A DNA stretch of 64,000 bases from Xylanibacter muris (lineage in GTDB: Bacteria; Bacteroidota; Bacteroidia; Bacteroidales; Bacteroidaceae): NCBI RefSeq assembly GCF_013166605.1, contig NZ_JABKKF010000013.1, forward strand, positions 1 through 64,000, given 5' to 3'. Position 1 is the stretch's first letter. Each line of letters opens with the position of its first letter. Of the stretch, positions 1-8,318 are shown in pieces. The notes under the pieces were generated by a model. It was not told the origin of the DNA. It saw only the letters and a program-made list of their open reading frames with translations, and ran no database searches. Position numbers and translations under genes: made by a program.

Positions 1-33
1 TTTCAGGGCTGCTTTAAGAGGGGTGACAGACAT
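1..33 (-). CDS. possible 5' end of a gene leaving the window
   Basis: An ATG at 33 on the minus strand opens a frame that runs off the left edge after 11 codons (MSVTPLKAALK), preceded by a purine-rich stretch (GAAAAGAAAGAA) that could serve as ribosome binding site. It lies downstream of the tRNA terminator. Eleven codons are far too few to identify a family, and this may be chance. Confidence 0.2.
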   Translation of the reverse strand, partial: MSVTPLKAALK

Positions 34-120
34 TAAGTTCTTTCTTTTCAGACTTACAAGGCTATATGCTTAATCCCCATGGTTTGTCGGGTGAGCCATA
101 AAGTCCGTAACTATCTGATA

Positions 121-156
121 CTCAAAAGAAAAAGAGACACCTTTTGGTATCTCTTT
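121..156 (-). terminator. rho-independent terminator after tRNA-Arg
   Basis: On the minus strand an 11-bp stem (AAAGAGATACC with GGTGTCTCTTT, one G-T pair, loop AAAA) at 131-156 is followed by a T-rich tract. It directly follows the tRNA 3' end, so it probably ends the tRNA transcript. Confidence 0.75.
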
Positions 157-159
157 CTG

Positions 160-233
160 TGATCCCGGTGGGATTCAAACCCACGACCTTCAGAACCGGA
201 ATCTGACGCTCTATTCAGCTAAGCTACGGAACC
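160..233 (-). tRNA. tRNA-Arg (anticodon CCG)
   Basis: The minus strand folds as a full cloverleaf. The acceptor stem is GGTTCCG with CGGGATC (two G-T pairs), the discriminator base is A, and the T arm carries the GGTTTGAATCC loop. The anticodon stem TCAGA/TCTGA encloses the loop TTCCGGT, giving anticodon CCG at 199-197, which reads CGG arginine codons. CCA is not encoded. A -7 promoter box lies 15-22 bases upstream and a terminator follows. Confidence 0.95.
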
Positions 234-247
234 TAAAAACATGGGTG

Positions 248-255
248 CAAAGGTA
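248..255 (-). promoter_or_regulatory. -7 box of the tRNA-Arg promoter
   Basis: TACCTTTG on the minus strand matches the Bacteroidetes -7 consensus TAnnTTTG and would start transcription around 241, eight bases before the tRNA. No clear TTG is seen at the -33 position. Bases 256-360 are A/T-rich and hold nothing else I can recognise. Confidence 0.6.
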
Positions 256-360
256 ATAAAAAAAACACAGAATCACCTATTTTTTTAAAAAAATCTTTTA
301 AAAGCAATAAGAGTATGAACCGTATGAATGCAAAAACACCAGTAAAAAAATATAATATCA

Positions 361-392
361 TTGAAATAATTAGCATTCTTGCATTATCTTTG
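361..392 (+). promoter_or_regulatory. promoter at the head of the 66-bp repeats
   Basis: TTG at 361-363 and TATCTTTG at 385-392 are 21 bases apart, a good Bacteroidetes -33/-7 pair. Identical TATCTTTG boxes recur at 451-458 and 517-524 inside the repeats, but those lack a well-placed TTG. Transcripts from the first box would carry the repeats as a leader of about 145 bases before the lipoprotein start at 543. Confidence 0.5.
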
Positions 393-527
393 CATAAGAT
401 AAGTGGCACCTCAGCAATTTAAAGCAAGCTTCATTGCGTTCGGTTTGCATTATCTTTGCATAAGATAAGCGGCACCTCAGCAATTTAAAGCAAGCTTCAT
501 TGCATTCGGTTTGCATTATCTTTGCAT
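381..527 (+). repeat. 66-bp tandem repeat (two units plus a 15-base third)
   Basis: Units at 381-446 and 447-512 differ at only two positions, and a third copy of the first 15 bases follows at 513-527. Each unit starts with TTATCTT-TGCAT-AAGATAA, a 7-bp hairpin that contains a TATCTTTG promoter box. It continues with a second foldable segment (GCAAT...AAGC-AA-GCTT...ATTGC). A diverged copy in the same orientation relative to its gene stands upstream of the hybrid sensor gene (56527-56603), so this is a dispersed element. Confidence 0.85.
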
Positions 528-542
528 ATAAAAAACAGAAAC

Positions 543-1307
543 ATGACAACAGAAAAACTCTTCAAAAGTATATTGATTGCAGCATCAATAGCCAGTGCAG
601 TGACATCATGCAGCGACACAGGAAACAACATACGACATGACAACACGGCCATTGACGTTCACCAAAACGAAAAGGGAGACTCTACCCTATACGGACTGGC
701 CTGTGACGGATGTACGGATACAGTAGCCGTAATACTTCCTAACAGCGGAGGAGACCCCGACACGATAAACATTATGTCCGCACGGAAAAACAACTCTGTA
801 TTCGGAAAGCCGAAAATAGGCGACCGCATAGCAATATACTTAAATCCAAACGATAAAAAAACGGCATTAAGTCTGATCAATCTTGATGACCTGACCGGAT
901 CATGGTGCTATCAGGTAATGCCACACATGCGCGACATCGCATCACTGCCACAGAAAACGCAACAAAAGATACTCGCAAACCTTCCCGACACAATGAAGGA
1001 AACATTGCTCGTGCCAAAGGAAATGGGAATACGCTTCAGACGGGATAACCTCATGAACACTATAGGAGACATAAAGACAGCAAGCACAAAAGAAGACCTG
1101 AGTCCCGTGGAATATCCCAGACAGAAAATATATAAGGAATGGCGTATATTCAATGGAAAACTGCTGCTCACTTATTCACAAACCGCATACGGAAACGACA
1201 CCATAGAATCAAGACAAGCAAATGACACTGTGGAAATAAAACAGCTTACACAAGACACACTTGTACTGAAATTCAAGGAACAGACAAAAGGATATTACAG
1301 AAAATAA
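543..1307 (+). CDS. hypothetical lipoprotein
   Basis: The 254-residue product starts MTTEKLFKS, has a hydrophobic stretch and then AVTSC, a lipobox-like site with Cys at about residue 23, so it is probably an exported lipoprotein. I prefer the ATG at 543 over one at 522, because 522 lies inside the third promoter-repeat copy and its extension disrupts the signal peptide. The mature part has a CDGC motif near residue 60 and a region reading LTGSWCYQV that resembles the start of a lipocalin-type sheet, but I do not recognise the family. It stands alone between the 66-bp repeat and a strong terminator. Confidence 0.8.
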   Translation: MTTEKLFKSILIAASIASAVTSCSDTGNNIRHDNTAIDVHQNEKGDSTLYGLACDGCTDTVAVILPNSGGDPDTINIMSARKNNSVFGKPKIGDRIAIYLNPNDKKTALSLINLDDLTGSWCYQVMPHMRDIASLPQKTQQKILANLPDTMKETLLVPKEMGIRFRRDNLMNTIGDIKTASTKEDLSPVEYPRQKIYKEWRIFNGKLLLTYSQTAYGNDTIESRQANDTVEIKQLTQDTLVLKFKEQTKGYYRK

Positions 1308-1342
1308 CAGAATCTTCATGAAACAATAGACTATGTCTGAAA

Positions 1343-1380
1343 TGCACCCCAAACGTTTTCTATCCAACTTTTGGGGTGCA
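1343..1380. terminator. bidirectional terminator between the lipoprotein gene and queF
   Basis: Perfect 11-bp stem TGCACCCCAAA / TTTGGGGTGCA (1343-1353 with 1370-1380) around a 16-base loop, between two convergent genes. The flanking T tracts are short. Confidence 0.7.
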
Positions 1381-1400
1381 CTTCATTTATGACGGCCTCA

Positions 1401-1865
1401 TCAGATAATACCGTGCTGCATCATACGCTCTTCAGCGAGCAACTCATACTTTGTGCCGGGACGACCGTAATTGGCAAACGGATAAATACTTATTCCGCCA
1501 CGTGGTGTAAACAACCCAACCACCTCTATATACTTGGGATTCATCAGCTTCACCAGATCCTTCATTATTATATTCACACAATCCTCGTGAAAGTCACCAT
1601 GATTACGGAAACTGAAAAGATAAAGCTTAAGGCTCTTACTTTCCACCATCCTCTCATCCGGAAGATACATTATCTTTATTTCAGCAAAATCCGGTTGTCC
1701 GGTAATCGGACAAAGTGAGGTAAACTCAGGGCAGTTGAACTGAACCCAATAGTCATTTTCCTGATGTTTATTAATGAATGTCTCCAACACCTCCGGAGCA
1801 TAGTCCATAGAATAACGTGTGTTTGAACCCAAAGCATTAAGCCCTTCTTCTTTTCTTGTATCCAT
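1401..1865 (-). CDS. queF: NADPH-dependent 7-cyano-7-deazaguanine reductase QueF
   Basis: The 154-residue protein has the single-domain (type I) QueF length. It carries the catalytic motif [11 protein letters not shown], whose Cys forms the thioimide with preQ0, followed by the [15 protein letters not shown] substrate and NADPH-binding segment and an HEDC motif. It reduces preQ0 to preQ1 in the cytoplasm, the step before tRNA insertion in queuosine synthesis. It is the last gene of the long minus-strand unit and follows the probable queuosine-precursor transporter by 67 bases. No other queuosine gene is in the window. Confidence 0.96.
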   Translation of the reverse strand: MDTRKEEGLNALGSNTRYSMDYAPEVLETFINKHQENDYWVQFNCPEFTSLCPITGQPDFAEIKIMYLPDERMVESKSLKLYLFSFRNHGDFHEDCVNIIMKDLVKLMNPKYIEVVGLFTPRGGISIYPFANYGRPGTKYELLAEERMMQHGII

Positions 1866-1932
1866 AGCAATAATATTTATTGTTTCTTTATACTACATAA
1901 CGTCATTATACAATCAGCCCGTATACTTCAGA

Positions 1933-2625
1933 CTACTTATTCATCCTCAAACCGAAAATACTATAATCAATGCCGTCGTCATAGACATCCTCTTTCTCAT
2001 AATCCTTGATAAACCTTACAACACGTATAGTCACTGGCAGGGCTATAATCTCATACATTGTTTTAAGTATCACCTGTGATATGACAAGAACCGGCAGAAC
2101 CTCAAACGGAACCACGCCTCCAAGGGCAAGAGGAAAGAATATCACAGAATCGGCAAGCTCCCCGAACACCGTGCTGACAACGGCACGAAGCGAGAAATGT
2201 CTCCCTTTAGACGATATTTTCATCCTGCTCATTACGTATGCGTTTATAAACGAACCTACGATAAACGCGACGAATGATGCCGCCGCAACACGGGGAGCAA
2301 GACCGAACACAGCGTGGAATCCCTCGTCATTATGCCAGTAAGGAGCTCCCGGAATGGCATCCGTCAGTGCTCCGAACATCACAAAAATGAAATTCAATGC
2401 AAAACCTGTCCAGATAAGAAATCTTGCACGGCTATAGCCCCAAACCTCGCATACACAATCATTGATGATATAGGAAACGGGAAAGACCAGCAATCCGCCT
2501 GTAATACTGATTGGGCCAAAGGCCATTTGCTTTGTCTCCAAAACATTTGCCATTATAAGGCAAACGCTGAAAAGCATACCCAAAAGCATAAAAAGTACGC
2601 TTACATGTTCTTTTTCTTTTTTCAT
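1933..2625 (-). CDS. yhhQ: queuosine precursor transporter (YhhQ family)
   Basis: The 230-residue protein has about six hydrophobic segments and YhhQ-family signatures: a polar patch (NVLETKQM) after the first helix, GGLLVFPVSYIINDCVCEVWGY, and a later FGELADSVIFFPLA segment. The family imports queuine or 7-deazaguanine precursors across the inner membrane. The adjacent queF supports this role, and the product probably supplies preQ0-type substrate for QueF or salvages the base. A 103-base spacer precedes it after the antiporter gene and holds a small GGGAG/CTCCC hairpin. I found no preQ1 aptamer there. Confidence 0.9.
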   Translation of the reverse strand: MKKEKEHVSVLFMLLGMLFSVCLIMANVLETKQMAFGPISITGGLLVFPVSYIINDCVCEVWGYSRARFLIWTGFALNFIFVMFGALTDAIPGAPYWHNDEGFHAVFGLAPRVAAASFVAFIVGSFINAYVMSRMKISSKGRHFSLRAVVSTVFGELADSVIFFPLALGGVVPFEVLPVLVISQVILKTMYEIIALPVTIRVVRFIKDYEKEDVYDDGIDYSIFGLRMNK

Positions 2626-2728
2626 TTTCTTGTTTTTTTATTGTCCGGAATACGCGGAAACACACCTAATAAGCGCATTACCGGCATTCCTGAACGAAGG
2701 GAGGTTAGACAAGCACTCCCTATGAATA

Positions 2729-3688
2729 TTAAATGTTATAAATCAGCCAACCAAGGTAAACAAAGAAACTTACCGTAAGCACGGCTCCCTCCCACCTCGC
2801 AAGTGTATACTTGGTGAATGAGAAAAACCAGACAAACAATATACTAAACAGCAAAACCGACATATCTATCATCGTTATGCCGTTTATCTGCATCGGACAA
2901 ATGACAGCCGTAGCGCCAAGTATGCCGAAAAGATTAAACACATTACTGCCAATGACATTTCCTATAGCTATGGCAGACCGGCCTTTACGTGCCGCCACGA
3001 CACTGGTGGCAAGCTCAGGCAATGAGGTGCCGCCAGCAACAACAGTAAGTCCGATAACCCCATCGCTTATTCCTAATGACGAGGCAAGCTCCGTGGCGGA
3101 ACCGACAAACACATCACTTCCGAATACCAGACAGGCCAGCCCGATACACAGAAACGCTATGGCTTTCCAAACCTTCTCATCTTTTGAGACATTCGGAGTT
3201 TCCTGTGATTTTGATATTTTTGCCGTTTTCAGGGTATATCCCATAAATACCGCAAAACCCGAAAGAAGAATCAGTCCGTCAATACGGCTTATCCGGTTAC
3301 CGGAAAGACCGATTGAGCTAAAATCATCCATACAAAGTATAAAAAGGACAAACGATGCACAAACGGCAAAAGGAATATCCTTAATTACCGTGGTCTTGGC
3401 AATTGACATCGGGGCGACCATCGCCGACACTCCAACTATCAGCATTGTATTGAATATGTTGCTTCCCAAAACATTGCCTACGGCAAGATCTGGAGTGCCC
3501 TTTAAAGCGGAAACTAAACTGACGAAAAACTCAGGAGCCGATGTTCCGGCAGCCACAATCGTAAGGCCTATCACTATTTCCGGAACCCTCATTCTCCTTG
3601 CCAGGGAAGACGCTCCCTCTGTCAGTATGTCTGCACCCCAAAGGACCAAAGCCACACCCGCTATTATATATATTATATTCAGTATCAT
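2729..3688 (-). CDS. calcium/sodium antiporter (CaCA family, YrbG-like)
   Basis: The 319-residue, about ten-helix membrane protein has the two inverted alpha repeats of the Ca2+/cation antiporter superfamily: GTSAPEFFVSLVSA with GNVLGSNIFN in the first half, and GTSLPELATSVVAA with GNVIGSNVFN in the second. The Glu of each GTSxPE motif and the Asn of each GSNxFN motif are the usual ion ligands. It probably exchanges cytoplasmic Ca2+ for Na+ or H+ in the inner membrane. Its start overlaps the purN stop by four bases (ATGA), so translation is likely coupled although no metabolic link is obvious. Confidence 0.92.
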   Translation of the reverse strand: MILNIIYIIAGVALVLWGADILTEGASSLARRMRVPEIVIGLTIVAAGTSAPEFFVSLVSALKGTPDLAVGNVLGSNIFNTMLIVGVSAMVAPMSIAKTTVIKDIPFAVCASFVLFILCMDDFSSIGLSGNRISRIDGLILLSGFAVFMGYTLKTAKISKSQETPNVSKDEKVWKAIAFLCIGLACLVFGSDVFVGSATELASSLGISDGVIGLTVVAGGTSLPELATSVVAARKGRSAIAIGNVIGSNVFNLFGILGATAVICPMQINGITMIDMSVLLFSILFVWFFSFTKYTLARWEGAVLTVSFFVYLGWLIYNI

Positions 3689-4251
3689 CCGAGTATTGTT
3701 TTTTCTATTACATCCGGAAAATATTTCTTTTCAAGCAAATGAACACTATCCTCTATTTCTTCGGGAGTGGCCGTCAAGGCAACCGGAGTCTTTGCCTGAA
3801 AAATAATGTCGCCACCGTCACACACATTGCTTACATAATGAACTGTTATTCCGGTTTCCGTATCGTTGGCGGCACGGACAGCCTCATGAACATTACGCCC
3901 GTACATCCCCTTCCCACCGTACTTAGGAAGCAACGAAGGATGGATATTGATTATTCTTCGGTCATAACGCTTCACAAGATAAGGGGGAACCATAAGCAGG
4001 AAACCGGCAAGAACAATATAATCTACGGCATATTCAGAAAGTAACGGAACAAACTCTGACTCATCGGCAAGCTGTGACTTCGTAACAACAACCGTTGCAA
4101 CACCCAAACGTCTTGCACGCACAAGAGCAAAGGCATCCGCATTATTGCTCACCACCACAGTCACTCTTACTTTATCGTTATTTTCAAAATGACGGATAAT
4201 GTTCTCGCAGTTTGTTCCGTTACCGGATGCGAATATTGCTATATTCTCCAT
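3685..4251 (-). CDS. purN: phosphoribosylglycinamide formyltransferase PurN
   Basis: The 188-residue protein matches the usual PurN length. It has the N-terminal ASGNGTNCENII phosphate loop, the catalytic INIHPSLLPKYGG segment (Asn and His) and ETGITVHYV...DGGDIIFQ, which contains the catalytic Asp. It transfers the formyl group of 10-formyltetrahydrofolate to GAR in step three of purine synthesis. It lies 38 bases after a lipoprotein gene and is coupled by ATGA to the antiporter gene. Confidence 0.97.
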   Translation of the reverse strand: MENIAIFASGNGTNCENIIRHFENNDKVRVTVVVSNNADAFALVRARRLGVATVVVTKSQLADESEFVPLLSEYAVDYIVLAGFLLMVPPYLVKRYDRRIINIHPSLLPKYGGKGMYGRNVHEAVRAANDTETGITVHYVSNVCDGGDIIFQAKTPVALTATPEEIEDSVHLLEKKYFPDVIEKTILG

Positions 4252-4289
4252 AAACAGCTTTTATATGCAGCTTTTCCAAGAAAACGTAC

Positions 4290-5366
4290 TCAATACGTAA
4301 AAGTATAAGTTATCTTCTTACCCTGCTTGTCTGTCACGGTCATTGCCTTGACACTTTTATCACCGTTCAGTTCGGTTTCAACCGTATAGTTTCCATTCGC
4401 TGACTTTGCCACAGCAAACACGTTTGAACATCTTGCCGAACGGAACAGGGCCACAAGGGCGTACGGATTGCAATGCTCGACGCCAAACAGCAGCTGATTA
4501 GCATCCACAGACTGATGACGGTTGCTGTTCACGCTCATTTCAATCTTCAGTTTCTCCAAGAATGTACCGTCTGTTCCGCGATGCTGGTATTTCAAACTGT
4601 CAAACTTGATTTCACTGTCGGGAGTTTCGGGATATTCTTTCAGCAAGATGGCAGCCCTTTGTATCTCCCCGCCTTTTTTGTGATATTCAAGATTATATGC
4701 AAATCCAAGCCCCGCACCATTGCTTTCATAACCTACAGTATCATTATCGGAAACCAACATGGACGGCTGATATCCTGTATTCACACGGCCTCGGAGAATG
4801 CTTCCTTCCGAATGTGCGGTCATTGTCGTATCAGTTGGATAACGGAACACTATGTCATGCAAGACGTTATTATCTTTCGTTATCTTTACGTATGTAGGAC
4901 GCTTATAGTCGTCATAGCCCATATTCACTACACTGCCATCCGAACCTTCAATCTTTGTAGCGAGAGGTGCATTCCCAAAACTGCCGTCACCGCGTGTGGC
5001 ATACTGGGATACGCTAAACTCCATATAAGCTTTCTTTTCCGCAACATCCTGGACATGAAAAGATACAAAGCGCCTGGAACCTGTAAGATTCTCCTTAAAC
5101 ACTACGGGGACGGTATTCAGCACATATCCGCTACCGGAAGTCTTTCTCAACTCGGCAAACTCGTTTCCTGAAATAATATTCATATTCCAGTTGCCCATAC
5201 TGTAAAACATATACTCTGAAGAATGTGTATTCGCAAATACATCACTTCCAATAACATGAGAAAATCCGGCATTTCCACTACCGTCATTATCCACACACGA
5301 TGTCAGCATTGGAACTGCCATAACACTGAAGACAAACGCCTTACATAATTCTTTTACTCTTTTCAT
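4290..5366 (-). CDS. hypothetical lipoprotein, possible DUF4595-like repeat protein
   Basis: The 358-residue product has a signal peptide ending MLTSC, so it is a probable lipoprotein. After an N-terminal beta-rich part that looks BACON-like (about residues 60-130), the middle segment (TKIEGSDGSVVNMGYDD...RPTYVKI) and the C-terminus (VKAMTVTDKQGKKITYTFTY) resemble the DUF4595 or RHS-like strand repeats of Bacteroidetes surface lipoproteins. The assignment is by eye only. It sits between the S4 protein and purN genes within the housekeeping unit, 39 bases from each, an odd place for a surface protein. Confidence 0.75.
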   Translation of the reverse strand: MKRVKELCKAFVFSVMAVPMLTSCVDNDGSGNAGFSHVIGSDVFANTHSSEYMFYSMGNWNMNIISGNEFAELRKTSGSGYVLNTVPVVFKENLTGSRRFVSFHVQDVAEKKAYMEFSVSQYATRGDGSFGNAPLATKIEGSDGSVVNMGYDDYKRPTYVKITKDNNVLHDIVFRYPTDTTMTAHSEGSILRGRVNTGYQPSMLVSDNDTVGYESNGAGLGFAYNLEYHKKGGEIQRAAILLKEYPETPDSEIKFDSLKYQHRGTDGTFLEKLKIEMSVNSNRHQSVDANQLLFGVEHCNPYALVALFRSARCSNVFAVAKSANGNYTVETELNGDKSVKAMTVTDKQGKKITYTFTY

Positions 5367-5405
5367 CGCTTATAAATTCTTTAAAGGATTAATTAACCAT
5401 AAGTT

Positions 5406-5822
5406 TCAATCATCATAATCATCCCATTCATCCAACCCTCCGAGTGAAGGACCGATAAACGCATCAAGTGATCTGCGCTCTTTCTTTGTGGGGCGCCCTG
5501 TACCCCTGGCCCTGTCTATAAATCCGCTTATACGCGTCATCTCCAGCAACTCATACTGCTCCGGAGGAGTAACGTTCTCGTAGATTTGGGGAATGAGTTT
5601 TGCACCTACTCTCTGTTCTATAGTCTGAAGGATTCTGAACGAATAAGTCACCGGTGACTTTTTTACACTCACCGTCTCTCCTTCTTTCACCATGCGCGAC
5701 GGCTTTGCGTTTGCACCGTCCACAGTCACCCTGCCATTCTTACATGCGTCAGCAGCAATGGAACGGGTCTTGAATATTCTTGCAGCCCAAAGCCACTTGT
5801 CCAGTCTCGCCTCATTTGCCAT
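5406..5822 (-). CDS. hslR: S4-domain RNA-binding protein (Hsp15-like)
   Basis: The 138-residue protein begins with an S4 domain (RLDKWLWAARIFKTRS, then AADACKNGRVTVDGANAKPSRMVKEGE). This is followed by a basic segment with GRPTKKERRSLDAF and an acidic tail. Hsp15 of E. coli binds 50S subunits that still carry peptidyl-tRNA and helps rescue them. The peptidyl-tRNA hydrolase gene lies eight bases upstream, which fits a stalled-ribosome role. Whether the rescue function is kept in Bacteroidetes is inference. Confidence 0.88.
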   Translation of the reverse strand: MANEARLDKWLWAARIFKTRSIAADACKNGRVTVDGANAKPSRMVKEGETVSVKKSPVTYSFRILQTIEQRVGAKLIPQIYENVTPPEQYELLEMTRISGFIDRARGTGRPTKKERRSLDAFIGPSLGGLDEWDDYDD

Positions 5823-5830
5823 ATATAAAA

Positions 5831-6400
5831 CTACTTTTTCTTATTAAAGGTATTCATTGTGATATCCACACCGCAAAGAACAAAACTCTTTATTATTTCG
5901 CAAGCCGCCTCAATCTTTGGCTCCAAAATATTCAAATCATCCGCATCATATTTGCCAAGCACCCATTCTATCTGCATACCGCGCGGGAAATCATTACCTA
6001 TTCCTACACGCAAACGGCAATAACGATCTGTGCCAAGTACCGATTGGATGTTTCCAAGTCCGTTATGACCGGCATTGCTCCCTCCGGGCTTAAGCCTCAA
6101 CGCACCCAGTGGAAGCGCAAGATCATCTACAACAACAAGAAGCCTCGACAAATCGACATTCTCCTTATTCATCCAATACCTTACGGCATTTCCACTCAAA
6201 TTCATATAAGTAGACGGCTTAAGCAGAAAAACCTTACGGCCTTTAATGCTGGTTTCTCCGACAAACCCATAACGCTTGTCTTCAAAAACAATATTGGACG
6301 CCTTTGCAAAAGCGTCCAATACCATGAATCCTGTATTGTGGCGGGTCCTGTCGTATTCGTCACCGACATTCCCCAAGCCAACAATTAAAAATTTATCCAT
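5831..6400 (-). CDS. pth: peptidyl-tRNA hydrolase Pth
   Basis: The 189-residue protein has the family length and motifs: [22 protein letters not shown] with the catalytic His, [35 protein letters not shown], and RLRVGIG. It frees tRNA from peptidyl-tRNA dropped by ribosomes. It follows the L25 gene by 65 bases and precedes the S4 gene by eight, an arrangement common in Bacteroidetes. Confidence 0.97.
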   Translation of the reverse strand: MDKFLIVGLGNVGDEYDRTRHNTGFMVLDAFAKASNIVFEDKRYGFVGETSIKGRKVFLLKPSTYMNLSGNAVRYWMNKENVDLSRLLVVVDDLALPLGALRLKPGGSNAGHNGLGNIQSVLGTDRYCRLRVGIGNDFPRGMQIEWVLGKYDADDLNILEPKIEAACEIIKSFVLCGVDITMNTFNKKK

Positions 6401-6465
6401 TAGTAACTTTCAATCTCTAAAACATTACCGGCCCCTTATAAACAAGGATGCCCGTATTTGCCGGA

Positions 6466-7062
6466 TTATTTTTCAGCAGCCGCAGCAGCAGACCTTGAAG
6501 CACGAGTAGCCTTAACCGAGCAAACAACAACCTCAGCAGGAGTTGCAAGTTCAAGACCTTCGAAACTCAATTCACCAACCTTAATACTCTTGCCGAGCAT
6601 CAGGTTTGTAACATCTATATCAAGACGTTCAGGAATTACCTGGTAAGGAGCCGTCACATATATCTTACGAATAGACAAACTTATACGTCCACCGTCACGT
6701 ACACCCTGTGCAAGACCGTTAAGCTTAACAGGTATGCCGATTGTAATAGGCTTGTCTTCTGTAACTTCATAGAAGTCAACATGAAGAAGAGCATCTGTTA
6801 CAGGATGGAACTGCAACTCTTTCATAACAGCCTTACGTTTCTCACCGTCAATATCAAGGTTTACCACATATACATGAGGAGTATAAACAACCTTGCGAAG
6901 CTCTGTCATTGGAGCAACGAAAGAGAAAGCAACGATATTGCCGTTCTCATCTTTCTTGTTACCATAAATGTTGCAAGGAACCAGTCCTTCCTTACGTAGA
7001 AGCTTTGAGGCTTTCTTGCCAAGGTCAACACGCTTCTTACCTGAAACTTCAATTTCTTTCAT
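6466..7062 (-). CDS. rplY: 50S ribosomal protein L25 (Ctc form)
   Basis: The 198-residue protein is the long Ctc-type L25. The N-terminal 5S-rRNA-binding beta barrel (residues 1 to about 95, with GLVPCNIYG and FHPVTDALLHVDF) is followed by the C-terminal TL5-like domain, and the tail is Ala-rich (ATRASRSAAAAAEK). It is the first gene of the eight-gene minus unit and has a well-formed promoter 100-130 bases upstream, divergent from nusB. Confidence 0.96.
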   Translation of the reverse strand: MKEIEVSGKKRVDLGKKASKLLRKEGLVPCNIYGNKKDENGNIVAFSFVAPMTELRKVVYTPHVYVVNLDIDGEKRKAVMKELQFHPVTDALLHVDFYEVTEDKPITIGIPVKLNGLAQGVRDGGRISLSIRKIYVTAPYQVIPERLDIDVTNLMLGKSIKVGELSFEGLELATPAEVVVCSVKATRASRSAAAAAEK

Positions 7063-7161
7063 TTTTTAATGTGTTACTCTAAATTAAGTATTTAATTTTT
7101 ATTGCCTAATTCACCATCACACGAACTTCTTTTTATCCTATGTGCCTGAAAAAAAGCGGTG

Positions 7162-7192
7162 CAAAGGTAGTCTTTTTAATTCACCCATGCAA
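7162..7192 (-). promoter_or_regulatory. promoter of the rplY-pth-...-queF unit
   Basis: On the minus strand TTG (7192-7190) and TACCTTTG (7169-7162) are exactly 20 bases apart, matching the Bacteroidetes -33/-7 pattern. Transcription should start near 7155, giving an L25 leader of about 93 bases. Confidence 0.75.
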
Positions 7193-7230
7193 GTATTGTC
7201 TAAAAAAAACTCAATTAATAGTTGTTTTTC

Positions 7231-7261
7231 TTGCATTATTACGCTTTTTTACCTAATTTTG
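7231..7261 (+). promoter_or_regulatory. promoter of the nusB unit
   Basis: TTG at 7231-7233 and TAATTTTG at 7254-7261 are 20 bases apart, the same architecture as the divergent rplY promoter 39 bases away. The start would fall near 7268, about 40 bases before the nusB ATG. Confidence 0.75.
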
Positions 7262-7308
7262 CAAACGACAATTAAAGAAAAACGGACAGAAGCTTACATA
7301 AAAAATTT

Positions 7309-8274
7309 ATGATAAACCGAGAAATAATAAGGATAAAGATAGTCCAGTTAACCTATGCGTACTATCAAAACGGCAACAAGAACATTGATACGGCAGAAAA
7401 AGAACTGTATTTCAGTCTGTCAAAAGCTTATGACCTTTACAACTTTATGCTGTCGATTATCATAGCATTGACCAAAGAAGGAAAACGACATGTGGAAGTT
7501 GCCCAGTCAAAAGCTATGAGAGAAGGCACTGAACAGCCGTCAACAAAATTCATATACAACCGTTTTGCATTGCAGCTTGAAGAAAACAAGATGCTTAATG
7601 ATTTCATTGCAAAACAAAAGAAAACGTGGGACGACGAACCGGAGTTCATTAAAAAGCTTTATACGCAAATAACGGAAAGCAACATCTATAAAGAGTATAT
7701 GGATAAAGCTGAGGATGACTACACGGCCGACCGCGAATTTTGGCGTAAGATATACAGGACATTCATCCAGGATAACGAATCAATTGATTCTATCCTTGAA
7801 GACATGAGCCTGTATTGGAATGACGACAAAGAGATCATCGACACGTTCGTCCTTAAAACAATAAAAAGATTTGAGGAAAAGAACAAGGCCACCCAAGAGT
7901 TGCTTTCCGAATACGACAGCGAGGAGGAAAAAGACTTCGCAAGAAAACTGTTCCGTGCTGCAATCCTGAATGCAAACGAGTATCAGCGCTACATGAGTGA
8001 CGCATCACGCAATTGGGATTTCTCACGGTTGGCATACATGGATGTAATTATAATGCAGATAGCAATTGCCGAGATGGTTACATTTCCTAATATACCGATC
8101 AGCGTTACAATAAACGAATTCGTTGACCTTGCAAAACTATACAGTACACCAAGAAGCGGAAGCTATATAAATGGTATGCTCGACACAATAGCCCGTCATC
8201 TTGTGCACAGCGGAAAACTTATGAAACATATTGAACCAAGAAAAAAAGCAAATGACAATAATGAGAAGCAATAA
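7309..8274 (+). CDS. nusB: transcription antitermination protein NusB
   Basis: The 321-residue protein is about twice the length of the E. coli protein, as usual for Bacteroidetes NusB. The all-helical NusB fold is recognisable in the C-terminal half (FARKLFRAAILNANEYQRYM, then WDFSRLAYMDVIIMQIAIAEM and SVTINEFVDLAKLYSTPRSGSYINGMLD). The N-terminal half (IKIVQLTYAYYQNG...) is the lineage extension. With NusE it binds boxA RNA to stop early termination of rRNA transcripts. It opens the conserved nusB-yajC-ybbR-coaE block. Confidence 0.93.
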   Translation: MINREIIRIKIVQLTYAYYQNGNKNIDTAEKELYFSLSKAYDLYNFMLSIIIALTKEGKRHVEVAQSKAMREGTEQPSTKFIYNRFALQLEENKMLNDFIAKQKKTWDDEPEFIKKLYTQITESNIYKEYMDKAEDDYTADREFWRKIYRTFIQDNESIDSILEDMSLYWNDDKEIIDTFVLKTIKRFEEKNKATQELLSEYDSEEEKDFARKLFRAAILNANEYQRYMSDASRNWDFSRLAYMDVIIMQIAIAEMVTFPNIPISVTINEFVDLAKLYSTPRSGSYINGMLDTIARHLVHSGKLMKHIEPRKKANDNNEKQ

Positions 8275-8318
8275 AGCTCTCAAGCAATATCAATTCAGAA
8301 CAAAAAGAAAAATAATTT

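Noticed and set aside
160..233. tRNA-Arg as an integration site for a mobile element
   Set aside because: No integrase or duplicated tRNA 3' end is seen near it; the only recombinase lies 19 kb away.
2626..2728. Possible preQ1 riboswitch before the queuosine-precursor transporter
   Set aside because: A GGGAG/CTCCC hairpin is present, but the preQ1 class I pattern (AGAGGTTC...CCCT...A-rich tail that pairs with the loop) is not, so I do not call one.
2811..3806. 331-codon open frame on the plus strand opposite the antiporter gene
   Set aside because: It is antisense to a clearly conserved transporter and has no recognisable family; the frame is a by-product of the coding strand's codon use.
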